From assembly GCA_030490835.1 (NCBI GenBank), contig CM059972.1, forward strand, positions 15,477,764-15,541,763: a stretch of DNA of 64,000 nt. The letters are read 5' to 3'. This document shows positions 46,367 through 58,500 of this stretch, in pieces; within the stretch, counting starts at the first letter, position 1, and every line of letters starts with the position of its first letter. The notes beneath the pieces were generated by a model. That model made no database searches. It had not been told where the DNA came from and worked only from the letters and a program-made list of their open reading frames with translations. Position numbers and translations under genes: made by a program. The stretch comes from Annona cherimola. Its lineage: Eukaryota; Streptophyta; Magnoliopsida; Magnoliales; Annonaceae.

Positions 46367-47228
46367 TTAGGGTGAAAATTAGAGCAGGTTAAGGCGGGTT
46401 AGTGTGTGCTCAACCCTATCTCTACATTTTAAAAATTCTATTTGACCTTACTTTTTATACCATGTCAGGATAAAGTTAGTCTGACTGTCACTTTTCTTTA
46501 ATAGATTTCGGGACAAACTTTGGGTTAGTTTCAGATCGGTAGTAGAACAGGTTGAAAAAACAGGTTAAATTTTAAAAATTTATATACATATCAATATAAA
46601 CTCATGTCTATAATAAATTTAAAGGTTAAATAATTTAATATTTTACTGTTAGTAAATAAAACACAATTGTCATAATAAAACATTAGTCAATTTTTTTTAT
46701 AATTTCGTTTACAACTTAATCTTGATAAATATGTGAATCAACCTTAAAAAGATATTAATGTAAATTTTGAATTACAATTAAAATTGGTAAATTGCAAAAT
46801 AATAATAATATTCATTCTCGTGAGATATAAACAACATAGATTATATATTTTATTTCATTGATAAATATGTGATTGAGATAACTTGAATAACATATATACA
46901 ATTAAGAAATATAAAATTATCAATATAAATAAGTTACAAAGTTAAATGTGCATCGACATAAATCATATTCACACTAATAAATCATAAAATTAAACATATT
47001 TATCTAACAAAATAACATTCACATAAGTCATCATTTATAAAAATAATCTACATCTTGTAGATCGGGACATGGCTGACTTGTCCTGCTCCTTGGAATTGAA
47101 ATACGAGTCTAAAATCTTGACTCATCCGACTCTATTGGATCATAATCTTTGCCTCAACTCTCTATAGAATTAGAGACGGGGAAGGGTGAGGCAGGCCACG
47201 AGTCGACCCGACCCTATTGCCATCCTTA
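46367..47228. mobile_element. hAT-like MITE, diverged
   Basis: Starts TTAGGGTGAAAATTAGAG and ends CCTATTGCCATCCTTA, flanked by perfect 8-bp repeats ATTTTGAA (46359-46366 and 47229-47236). The left third parallels the 16112/22179 family (CTCAACCCTA, TTTTTATACCATGTC, GGGACAAACTT). Non-coding. Confidence 0.72.
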
Positions 47229-47236
47229 ATTTTGAA

Positions 47237-48119
47237 GCATTCTATAACTACCAGATTTATCTTATAAATACTCAAAAACTAGAAAACTACAGCCCCTTGT
47301 AGTGAGAGGAAAAATAAAAAAAAAACATTCCAACACTTTATGCACCCTCTTAATTTGATCTGATATTTAACTGTTATACTTTCCAATCATTATCACTATA
47401 TTCTAATAATTTTTTATACACTAATTTGCTTAATTTAATTGAATTTTTTTTATCCCTAATTATTAACCCTGCCTTATCAAGTGATTCACGTCGCTTTCTC
47501 ACTCTTTAAAAGATTTTCGCCTCCCTCTCTCGTTCTTTTCCCTCCAAACCAGACGGAGCAATTAATGCAAATACTCAGTCCAATTCCAATTCTTTCGGAT
47601 TTAATGGGTTCCACCGAAATTGAAGGTTGACGTTGAATGCGATCCTTGGGAACGTGGCCGAAGGTGCACGACGTACGCAGCCGTCTTCCCACCAGACAGC
47701 CCCAACCCCAGGAACGAGAGTCGTGTAATGTTAGTGGCCATGGGTGGCACTATCTCGGTCACCAGGCACTTACTATAGCCAGCGGCTGTCTTCGATGTGG
47801 CCCACGAAGATTCAATATCAGCTTTAAATGATCACCTTAGAAAATGAGTTTCCAAGCTCTGATATGCACCACCTTTTTCTAAATCAGCGTCTTAGCTTTA
47901 AACAAAGCTACAGGTCATGTCAAAGAGGTTTAGCGTCCTTTTGGTATCACATTTAATGGCACTTATGTGCTTATCCACGTTTAGACACGAGAATGAGGCC
48001 TAGCCTGTACTTTTTCCTATTCTCCAAGGAAAAATACGATTAAAAAGAGCATAATAGTTTCCATAAAATAAAAAAAATAAAAAAAAGAGCATAAAGCTCG
48101 AATATCACCTGCGGAAGTG
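47237..48119. other. Intergenic DNA with a G+C-richer patch
   Basis: At about 47600-47830 G+C rises and 60-70-codon frames exist on both strands, but none has a recognisable domain. A CT-rich stretch at about 47490-47550 precedes it. Possibly decayed gene or promoter DNA. Confidence 0.35.
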
Positions 48120-48128
48120 CCCATCTAG

Positions 48129-48493
48129 GGACCCTGGTAGTATGTTCCGTTCTCAATGCTCTCGGGTACATACACACTTTTTTTTTAGTTTTTTTTTAAA
48201 ATTTTTTTTACAAGATTGTTAATCTAGGTGTATTTAATATATTAAATATTTATTTTTGATTTTTGAAAATAGTGGCATTTTAATTTAAAATTACTAAAAT
48301 GCCACTGATTTTCAAAAATAAAAAATAAATATCTAAAATACTCCAAAAATGATAAAAATTAATACAGATATTAAATAAAGTTAGATTTACAGTTTTATAA
48401 AAAAAAATTTCAAAAAAAATTTCAAAAAAGGTTTATGCGCCCAGGAGCATTCATTGAGAGTTCAATGCTCCCGGGAGCATACAATCAGCGTCC
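48129..48493. mobile_element. Mutator-like foldback MITE, 9-bp TSD
   Basis: Starts GGACCCTGGTAGTATG and ends CATACAATCAGCGTCC. Flanks CCCATCTAG (48120-48128) and CTCATCTAG (48494-48502) differ by one base. Long arms invert around TGCCACTGATT. The right end has an extra hairpin made of AGCATTCATTGA / TTCAATGCTCCCGGG-like words. Non-coding. Confidence 0.82.
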
Positions 48494-48502
48494 CTCATCT
48501 AG

Positions 48503-48749
48503 TGTGTGTTTTTGTCGTTTAATAACACTTTTGAAAGAAAATTTTTTAAAACGAGAGAGATGATATAATATGATAAAGATAAAAATGAAAAGTTAAAAAA
48601 ATAAATTTAAAATAAACGAGGTAGTCATGAAGAAATAATTGAAAAGTAAAGTAATAATATAAAAGTATATGAAAAATTATTAAAAAAGATACTAACGGAG
48701 AATGAAAAATTTTAGATCCACAACTTTTCATTACTGCCAAACACACACC
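48503..48749. mobile_element. Tourist-like MITE abutting the foldback MITE
   Basis: Starts TGTGTGTTTTTGTCG and ends CTGCCAAACACACACC, flanked by TAG (48500-48502 and 48750-48752). The left TAG is the last three bases of the neighbour's 9-bp duplication. Therefore the Tourist insertion came second or used the same site. Non-coding. Confidence 0.75.
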
Positions 48750-49544
48750 TAGTTTCCCTTATGAAAAAGTGACGTGCTCGAATGCCATATTGTTGTTCAA
48801 GATTGAGATAAGCATGAAATTAGGATAGAACTGAAATTTTTATATTTCCAAAAAATATTTTTTTCATTTACAATGAAATAATAATTTACTATTTTCAATT
48901 TCTATATAAATTTTCTAATTCCCAGTATAATTTCTCAAATTCAATATAAAATAATCCTTTTTCATCTCATCTCCTCGTTTGATTCTCTGCCCAATCTACC
49001 ATCAATATCTAACATGTTAGGTTGGGATGAGGCGAATAGCTGTCCGTTCACCATACTTGCTCATTGTATGTTGGAATTAAAACATCAAACATTTCTTTAA
49101 AACGAGTTCAGAATGAAATTTTTTCATAATGAAAATTACAGACTTTAATCACCAATATGAATTTAACCAACCCGAATCCAAATCAAATTTGTTAACAATA
49201 AATTGAGGGTCTGAAAATAAAATTAGAACTAATGATTTTTCTACAGAAATTGACGTTTCGGTTGACTTAAACCTAAGTAAACCGACCCGATTTGAAAGCC
49301 CCCAAGAAAGAATCATTAATTATATTTTTTTTTTTTATGAGAGAATCATCAATTATAATTGTATGGCCGGCAAGCGCGAGAGCAGTTGCCAGTGGTCGGC
49401 TGCGGCAATACTCGGATGCATCCTGATCATGTGGGGCCCATTTTGGGCTAAATATACCGTGTGTTACGGTACACGTAAATGGCCGTGATAAAAATTCATA
49501 CAGATATAAAGAGTGGTGATTCGACGCACCCGAGTGTATCGAGA

Positions 49545-49890
49545 CTTAAGTATATACTTGGGTGCAAAACCCATTTTTAAAAGATCTTTTTGAAATATTT
49601 TAACAAATTGTTAATCAAGGTAAATTTAACATATGTATTAAATTTTATCATTTTTGGTAATATGTATACATTTTAATTTTTAAAAACAAGGAGGTTTTAG
49701 TCATTTTTAAATGACTAAAATATTCCTATTTTTAAAAATAAAAAATATATACATTACCCTCAAAAATATATATACATATTTTCAAAAATAATAAACTTAG
49801 CTTATAAATTCAATACATCTACGTTAATAATTGTATAAAAAAAGATTTTAAAATGAATTTTACACTAAGGTGCACTTAAGTTTTAATGCA
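49545..49890. mobile_element. AT-rich foldback element, ends approximate
   Basis: Inverted arms such as GTAAATTTAACATATGTATT against AATACATCTACGTTAAT and GGTTTTAGTCATTTTT against AAATGACTAAAATATTCC. Boundary words are GCACCCGAGTGTATCG on the left and CAGGCGGGTGTATTG on the right. No clean 9-bp duplication. Related to the 63780 copy. Confidence 0.55.
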
Positions 49891-50628
49891 GGCGGGTGTA
49901 TTGAATGAGCAATATAATAGAGCTGCTAGCCTACCCCCGCCGTCCTTTGCTGAATCTTTGAGAGCCTACCCCCGCCGTCCCTTTTTCCGAGGGCAACATC
50001 CACTCACGACTTCTTCCAATGGCTTCACCGGATTGTGGGGGTTCGACTTTCGGGTCGGTGAGGCTGGCCTGCATATTGTAGCCGACCATGCAGTGAAAGC
50101 ATGCATGCTGCTGGCAGGAAGGATTGGAAGGATGTTTGGCATTCAAATGGCTCCCAAGTTCCCATCTCCTTGGTTACTATCTCATTTCATGAATTCTGAC
50201 CATTAGCTAGCTTTAATTAATTGCCCAAATTTTCATATTCTGACATGGTAGACAGCGTTGGGAATTTTCCTTTTTATTCTATTTTTTATGACTGACATCA
50301 TTTTTATTCTTTCTAGTTAATTAATTTTTTCATTTTCATTCAATCAATCACGCTCTGATAAGAAGGAAAGCTAGAATCAGATGACATGGGCATAAAATGA
50401 ATAAAGACAACTTTCACACAAAATATTTATCAATTGGGAAAATAAGAAAATGAATGTTCTATGAATAGGGTAACATGAATTGTGCAAAATGACTGAACGC
50501 GTTCCATTTATAAATTTTCCATACTTAAGGCTCATATTTTCGCTTTAAATGCAGAAAAGTTCTAAATTTTAGTTTACAAAGAAGCGGTCATATGATTCAT
50601 GAAGAATTTTTATTTGATGATATTCTGG
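49891..50628. other. Intergenic DNA; duplicated 17-mer
   Basis: GCCTACCCCCGCCGTCC occurs twice, 38 bp apart, at about 49929 and 49967. A 106-codon frame through this patch has no recognisable domain. The remainder is AT-rich. Confidence 0.4.
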
Positions 50629-51056
50629 TTGTTGGGAAATTTGATATGCTTTGATATTTATTATTGCAAAAGCATGCATATTGAATCATGATCAAATAAC
50701 AACCACAAGATTAAATTATAGGACACAAAGATTTACATTAAAAAAATCCTTTAATCAAGAAAGAAAAACTACAGGAGAAAAATGCGTTAAATAAGTTCCT
50801 AGGGTGCAAACAGATTAATGACATCTTGTTCTCTGTATACCTCATAAATATTCCTAATAAAGATACGCTGATCTTCCCTCTTATACCCCATTAGGACACT
50901 TCAGGAATCGTATAACGGCACTCTACAAACCTTCTCTCCCACCCATTCTAAAAAGTCCTCCATCTCTTTCTAAGTTTCTCCTAAGGGCTTTATTGAATCC
51001 CTAACTTTTACCAAGCACTTTCACGTGTAAACCATTACACAAATTTAATACTTGGT
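50629..51056. repeat. LTR-like fragment related to the 34977/37203 LTRs
   Basis: Begins near TGTTGGGAAATTTGATATG and shares the order AAAGATTTACATTAAAAAAATCC, AATCAAGAAAGAAAAAC, CTCTGTATACCTCATAAAT with the LTRs near the U-box gene in the same orientation. Diverged and without an interior, so probably an old solo LTR. Confidence 0.4.
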
Positions 51057-51191
51057 AAGTGCTACTCTTATGCGGTTGGCTGCACGTAGAGAAGATCTTT
51101 TTTTTAAAAAAAAAAAAAAATCTAAATATATTTCAAAAATTGTCAAATCTCACAAGGGATACGCGTGGCCTATGCATTTAACAAAAAAAAA

Positions 51192-51222
<31 letters not shown>

Positions 51223-52550
51223 TATTTTCCAGCCAGCTGCATGGTGGCTCACCGCATAAATCAGAACCGTGTCTTACAAATTCTACATTTTTTTTTCCCC
51301 TTTATCTGCGATCTATTAGATTTAGATCCCTTTCTGTTATCTTGCCTGATTTTTGGTAGTTCAACGCGTACTTACCATCCAAAATGAACTAAGGCCCAGC
51401 CTTATTCAAAAAGGGGTGAATGAACAACTCATAAGATACTGCCTTCCATCATTCAATGTGTTTGACAAGTTGGGCTGGATGAGTCCCAACCATTCCCCCT
51501 CACCTGAACTGATCCATGCTTATCGTCTCCGGAACAGATGCACTTGAAGCTTTCTGCATTCTCATTCCAAAATGAAGAGCAAGCACGGATGTGGAAATTC
51601 CAAGTCAGCCGCTATGGCCAGCTCTCTTACCCATGGAAAGAGTTTCTCACTAGATTCAAGGGCCGCCATTTTCAAGGCACTTGGCCGTGCACCATATTGA
51701 ATCCGCGGGGATAATTGCCGGCCGGTGTTTGTGGTGGGACGAAGCTCAAAATGTCAAAAGATTACCGGCGCCAGATACCTGTTCCATTGAATAAAAGTTT
51801 CAAAATGGTACCAACATAAGAATTCATCAGTTGACCAATTAAGATTTCATACAAACATCCCGTCTGTGAAAAATACTAAAGAAACCCCATGTATGATGTA
51901 TCCCACCGCTGTTTTACCTTGAAGGCACAATACACAACCCTTTCCAACCATCCTCTCTAGCACATCGCTGTTTCTGCAACGAATATACATACGCCAGGGG
52001 CTCTCAAACTAATGATAAATTCTATGGCAACGTAATTACTCTTATACCAAAAAATAATACAGAAAAAATATCATCCTAGCAAGACAGATTACATTCATTT
52101 TTACATGGAACAAGTGATAGCCCACAAACAATGCCATACGAAAAAGGAAAAGCAACAGCATTGCTGGAAATTTGAAAGCCACTAGCATCTCCTTAATGGC
52201 TAAATATGAGCGCCAAGATACACCTACTTCCTAGCAAATGTAAGGCCACCCAGTTGATGGAGCACACCTTCACACATCATCGTGCCGAAGAACACTTTCA
52301 CGGCAGTCCAGAAGTGTACAAATGTGAGGATAGTCATCAGCCCTCTTTTGTTGCATTCGCATTGCCCTGACCGTCATTCAGGGTCACAGCAGATGAACAG
52401 TAGTAGTGCAAAAACAATAATCCGAGGAACACCCACCTCTTTGGAAAGGCTCCTATTCCCAATCTGGTCCCCAATTTGTAATCAGCATTCCCCGAGTTCT
52501 ACGAATTCTCCCTAGCATGCAGTCCATGAGAACTAGAACTCTGATATCTG
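51057..52550. other. 3' flank of the receptor gene
   Basis: Two poly(A) runs (about 51104 and 51181-51209). A G+C-richer stretch at 51380-51740 has no recognisable content. The 3' UTR of the minus-strand receptor gene should occupy the right part, from 52550 leftward. Confidence 0.45.
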
Positions 52551-55500
52551 CTACAATTCCGAATCAGGATTACATTCAAAGAACTTTGCAACTGCCCGAT
52601 AGAGCTGCTCTTCCTCGAAGGGCTTTGAGACATAGCCATCCATACCACATTTCAAGCACTCTTCATGTGTTGCCTGGATCACATCTGCAGTCATCGCTAC
52701 AATAGGCACATGCCATTCGGCCTTCACAGATCCATCTTCCACGCCAGATTCCTCACTCCTAATCCTTTCATTTGCATCCCTCTCCATCAATCTTATCTGC
52801 CGTGTTGCCTCAAACCTGATTCACAACAATTAAAAAGAACTTTTATTTGCAATTTTCATCTTGAAATTTATCATACTTAAATATAGTTGAAGTAGACACT
52901 GGGCAATGCCAATATCAACATGCCATGTTTTTCTCCTTATCTCTTTTGGTCTCTTCATCGTTTGGGAGTTGTTATATCTGGGGTATCGAACCATTTGAAC
53001 AATAAGACATTTTGAAATTAAAATAGGAGAATGACTTCAGTAGCACACTGAGCCTTAAGAGTTTCTGTTATCACCAGAACCAAAATTCTTGTTTTTGGAA
53101 CATCATGAGCATCTATATCGCACTTTCAAGTGTGGTTGACATTTCTGGTGCCCTTCCTGACCAGTATCATTCATATCACTGTCAAGTGGTGGTGGAAGAT
53201 GGTAAGCTCCATTACCAAAATACACAGTTTTTAAGGAAAAATGTCAGGAAAAAGTGTATAAATCAACGCACCCATCCATTTCTGGCATCTGAACATCCAT
53301 GAAACAAGCGTCGAACTTGTGTGGCAGCTGAAGCAGATCAAGTGCAGCTTTCCCACTCTCAGCACACACAACATTAGCACCATATTTCTTCAATGCACCA
53401 GCAGCAACTCTCTGATTTACTTTATTATCATCAACTACTAACATATTCTTCCCAGATAAAAGGCTTCGGAGAAAAGCAGATCCCTTAAGCATTGGCTTCC
53501 CTTGCTGTTTCTTGTTTCCTAAACCAAGCACCTGTTGTAGGCATACTGCAACCATGCTTGCTCTCAGAGGTTTCAAAATCACTGGTTCAACAAAACCTGC
53601 TGCTTTTGCCTTCTCAGAATCTGCTCCAATTACTGAAGTGTTGGACAGGAGAATCAGCTTAGGGAAGTCAAGTGCTCGGCCATTCTGTTGAAAGTCAAAG
53701 GCACGACCATTCTGCTTCCTGTCCAGTGTATGTTCAGGCAAACAGGCATCCACTCCAAGATCCCATGAGTCCTTCTCAACCAATATCATATCTGGTTTTT
53801 GAACCCTGACATAACAGCAGTATAATCAAACGTCTGGTTTTCCCATAAACTGCACCATATGCCCCATTGTTTGTGTCCTAGGCCCAGTAAGATTCAGATC
53901 GCCCAAATATGCATGCACTTCAAAAAGTTATCATTTATCTTATGACACATAATGCGCTTACTTGAAATGCTGATAATCTTAAATTCACTCCAATGAAACG
54001 GTAAGCCTCTTAAAGCAACTAATTGCAATCATAGCTTCATTGAACAAATAAATCTTTAGCATCAATATTCTTTTTTTTTTTTTACTCATGACGAGTACTA
54101 ATTGGGCTCTCATGTGGACAGGCCATGTCTTTAAGGGAATGTACTTATTAGTGAGATTAACAGTTACCTGCAGACAAGATTGTTAGCTAAAAAATGAGCA
54201 ACAGTCAAGCAAGTACAACTCACAAAAAACAGAGTCATCCAAAAAAAAAATTCATGCTGACGCAACAACTATGAGTAAACAGGGTGCTGATCGTATGCGG
54301 GTGCATACACCCTTTTTTTTAGTTTTTTTTTGAAATTTTTTTACCAGATTATTAAACTAGGTGTATTTAACAAACGTATTAATTTTTGCCATTTTTGGAC
54401 TATTTTAGATATTTATTTTTTATTTTTGAAAATCAGTGGCATTTTAAGTAATTTAAAATTACTAAAATGCCACTGATTTTTAAAAATCCGAAATAAATAT
54501 CTAAAAATCTCCAAAAATAGTAAAAATTGATACATGTGTTAAATAAACTTAGACTAATAAGTTCATAAAAAAAAAAAATTTAAATGAAAAAAAATAGGTA
54601 TATGCACCCGGGAGCATTGAGGCTCAATGCGCCCGGGTGCACCTAATCAGAACCTGAGTAAACAACCACAGAATTTCAATTGAGAAATATGCTTCCACCC
54701 TTGTAATGCCAAGTGAACTTCGGGTCCGCTTGGTAACATGTAAAAGTTTTTTTTTTTTGAAAAAAAAAAAAGGGGAAAAAACACTTTACTAATGTTTTGT
54801 AAATATCTATCGGTACGATTTGACATCTTACCCACATAACCCTACCTCTTTAATATTAACACTACATTTCAATCATTTTTTACATCTTTCCTCACCACCA
54901 GCATGTCTATGTTAGCTTTATTCGCTGTACTCCTAATTACGATTCCCATTTTTACTTTCACGCCTTCACAAATGCTCAATGACCTTTTCCAAGGTCCACA
55001 GTAAAGCATCATTCACCAAGTGAAATGGACACAGAAACTAAATGAGTACCTGGTGAGCAGATAGAGAAACAAAATGATTTCTTACCCTGGTTTTGAATAG
55101 CCATTTTGTCGAGACAGTGCACCAAGGGCTACATTAATAGTATTTGCAACTTCAACCGCAATCCCAAGTCTTTTTAGATGATATTTGGTTACAGCAGCTC
55201 TGAGTGGTCTCCCATCAACAACAATTGCTTTCATTCCTTGAAAACTTGTTGGAAATGCTTCAGAAAGAGGTCTCTTTAGCTCAAGACAAACATTTCTATG
55301 GCATCTTCTGAAGACAGCCGTGAAAGTAAATGTGCTTCCAATATGAGGCCGACTATGGAAGCTTATATGTCCACCCATGAGCTCAACCAGACACCTGCTT
55401 ATGCTCAGACCAATGCCTGTGCCTCCATAGTGTCGGGAAGTGGAACTGTCTGCCTGCATAAAGGGTGTGAATACTCGCTCTTGTGCATGTAAAGGGATTC

Positions 55501-58500
55501 CAATCCCCGTATCTTCAATGCTGACCATCAGGGTAACATTATCGGAACTTTCATCCATTGGCCTCCACATTTCAGAGACATCAGACCACCCATCATCCGA
55601 AAGTAGCAGCTTAAAAGTTTCCCAGCTGTTTCTGTCATCAGCAGCTTCATAACCACTTAGGGTACTAAATAGACGAGTGCCTCCAGATATAACATCTACT
55701 TCATTCGATCCCCTCTCCATACCTGTCTGATCTTTTCCAGCCATAATAAATTTTGCATGGTCAGCTAGATGAACTTGGACAAAAATGTGACCTCGTTCAG
55801 TAAACTGTAAGATCAAGAAATGATAAAAATGTTAGCAGTCATGAGGAAGATCTAAACACTACAATTAATTTCATTCTTTCTTTGCTACACTTACATCAAC
55901 ACAAACACTCATTCTTTAGATGCACTTACCATGGGATGCATTGTCTCCATCATTCCAGGCATCTAAAATATTGGACGACCTAGTCTCTAGTTTCTGGACT
56001 TTAAAAACATCTGGCTATTGCAAGGTTCTTTCTCATGAGTTTGCAATGATCACCAAATACTTTCATAATTTGATTATCCTAAGTAGATTAAACTTTCGAA
56101 GGGTCCAACGAGTTGATTTACGTGCAGATTTTGTCCAACTAAGTCTCAGTTGAATGCATGAAATGAAAACGGTTCTCTTGAAAATCATTTCATACTTACC
56201 ACCAAACCACATCCAGATACAAGGTTTCAAAATTACCAGCAATTCCAACTTTAGATTTTATGCAATAAAATGGGAGAAAATAACCAGTTCAATAAAATTC
56301 ATAACTTTGGAAAAAGAATGATTTCTGAGTGACATCACCAGATCTAGATGGCTTACTCACTTTAACAGAATTGCCAACAAGATTTGTGATAATTTGGCGA
56401 AATCTACCAGGATCACCCACAAGAATTTCTGGAACTTTATCAGACACGAATACAGCCAACTGCACTTTGCCACGTGATTGTTCAGAAGCAGCAGAACAAG
56501 ATCAAAATGTCCAGTGGCACAATGAATATCATCAATAAGCCAGCAGCCATGCAGAAGAAGACGCATTGGTCAGTTCAGAGAAGTTTGAACAGTAAAAGTA
56601 GGCAAAATAACCAAGAAACTATATGATCCATGATTAAAATAACTGGCCCTTATTCATATGGCCCAGTTATTTTACAGAGAAAAGAGCTTGATCTTGCACT
56701 CACATGTGTCATACAATAGAAAATCCAAAAAAATAATGCTTTTTTTCTTTTTGGGATTTTTTTTTTTGGGGGGGGGGGTTTAATTATTTTTTCACTTCTT
56801 CCTACACAATTACCTTACTTTTCAATTATTTCTAAATAGTTACCCATACATCTAACCTATCTATTTTAATTTTATTCTTTTTACTCGTCGTCATTACCCA
56901 TTCCCAGTTTAAAAACTTTTCATCAAAAGTTTTATCGCTTCCCAAACGCATCCTAGGAATAAATTTTTTTAAACCAATGAAAATGGAAAATGACAATGAC
57001 AGTTCATTCTCAACTAAACCCAATTATATGATTGTGGTGATCAAATACAAACTCTACCCTAGTGGCAAATATCTGGGCGGATCCACATACATTTGAGTGG
57101 GGGGCAATTGCCCCCAGTGAAACTTTTTTTTTTATTGGTACATATACACAGTAACACTAACATCTGATATTACAATCAAGCACCCTTCACACATTGGAGG
57201 GATTTTCTATTAATATCTACAAAACCTGCTGCGTTGGCAACAGATGGATGTACCAGCAGGGCTGAGCAGGTGCGCCCAACTACTAATATATGTATTATAG
57301 ATTTTACTATTTTTCCTAGACTGCCCCCATTAGCTAGAATTTATTGCCTCCGCTCTTATTGAAAGCTAACAATTTAATGCAGTCATATACATTAATTTTT
57401 ACGACTGTTTTCTTTAAGGTTTTGCTATTGATTCTAATAAAATTCCATCTTGATATTGATAATATTCTTCTTGGATTTAATTTTCTAGTGATTCAAACAA
57501 TAATATCCTCTTTACTATATGCATGCTTTTTTTTTGGTGTATCTTTTAAATCATATCTCAACTCATATCACATTAAAACATTGAGATAATTCTTACAAGT
57601 TTCCTAACAATGACTTCTAAATACCCACCTGGTGGACGCTCCCACAAAATTTGGGAAGAATAAATGCCACCACTAGCAAATGCAGATGTCGGGGGTTGAA
57701 CCAAAGACGCAGATGCTGTTGGCAATGTCTTTGACCATTAAGGCATCACCTCTGTTGCACTATATGCATGCTTTTAATCCTTATAATTATTACTAGAACT
57801 TACCAATTTTATTTAATAGTGCTTTAGAATGAATTATTACCATTTTTGACTTTCCTTCTCAAGCTAAACTTCTCCCTTTTCCTGCTACCTCTCTTTCATA
57901 GTTGCACTTCTCCCTTTTCTTCTATAATTTGAAGATAGGCTTTTGGCATATCTGTATTAAAAAGCTATGATATTTTTCTCTATTTCAAATTTAAAATTTA
58001 AAAATTATTGATATAGATTGATAGCATGTAATATTATCCCTGCCTTCTAAATTTGTAAGATGCTTTAAATATGCAGCAATCATAAATGAAATTGTACAAG
58101 TGAAGCAAATAGAAGTAAATAAAATATATATATAGAAATTAAACTATTGGCCTAAATATTATAACACAAGTAATTTATAGTTGGAAAAATAATTATTAGA
58201 AGAAATGTATTAATGCCATGGTAAAACAGACGGTAAAAAATTATTAATATATGGCTTTACTATATTAATACCATCATTATTCATCTAAAATATATGTATA
58301 TTGTCATTACTAATTCAAATAATTATTAAAAGAAGTGTCTTTATTTGGATACCTATATTGTATATGTTGAGAAACATTAGAATATTGTTTAAAAGTAAGC
58401 ATCAAATCGAGAAATTTCATGAATTTGAATTCACTGAACTAATTCCATAAGACTCGAATCATTTTTTAATTTAACATCATAACTTACTCTCATCCACTAA

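Noticed and set aside
49886..50206. 106-codon plus-strand frame
   Set aside because: It contains a direct duplication and begins at the edge of a foldback element. No recognisable domain or promoter.
56357..56566. 69-codon minus-strand frame overlapping the 99-nt receptor exon
   Set aside because: It is a different frame from the exon. The correct frame (LAVFVSDKVPEILVGDPGRF) is fixed by both splice junctions.
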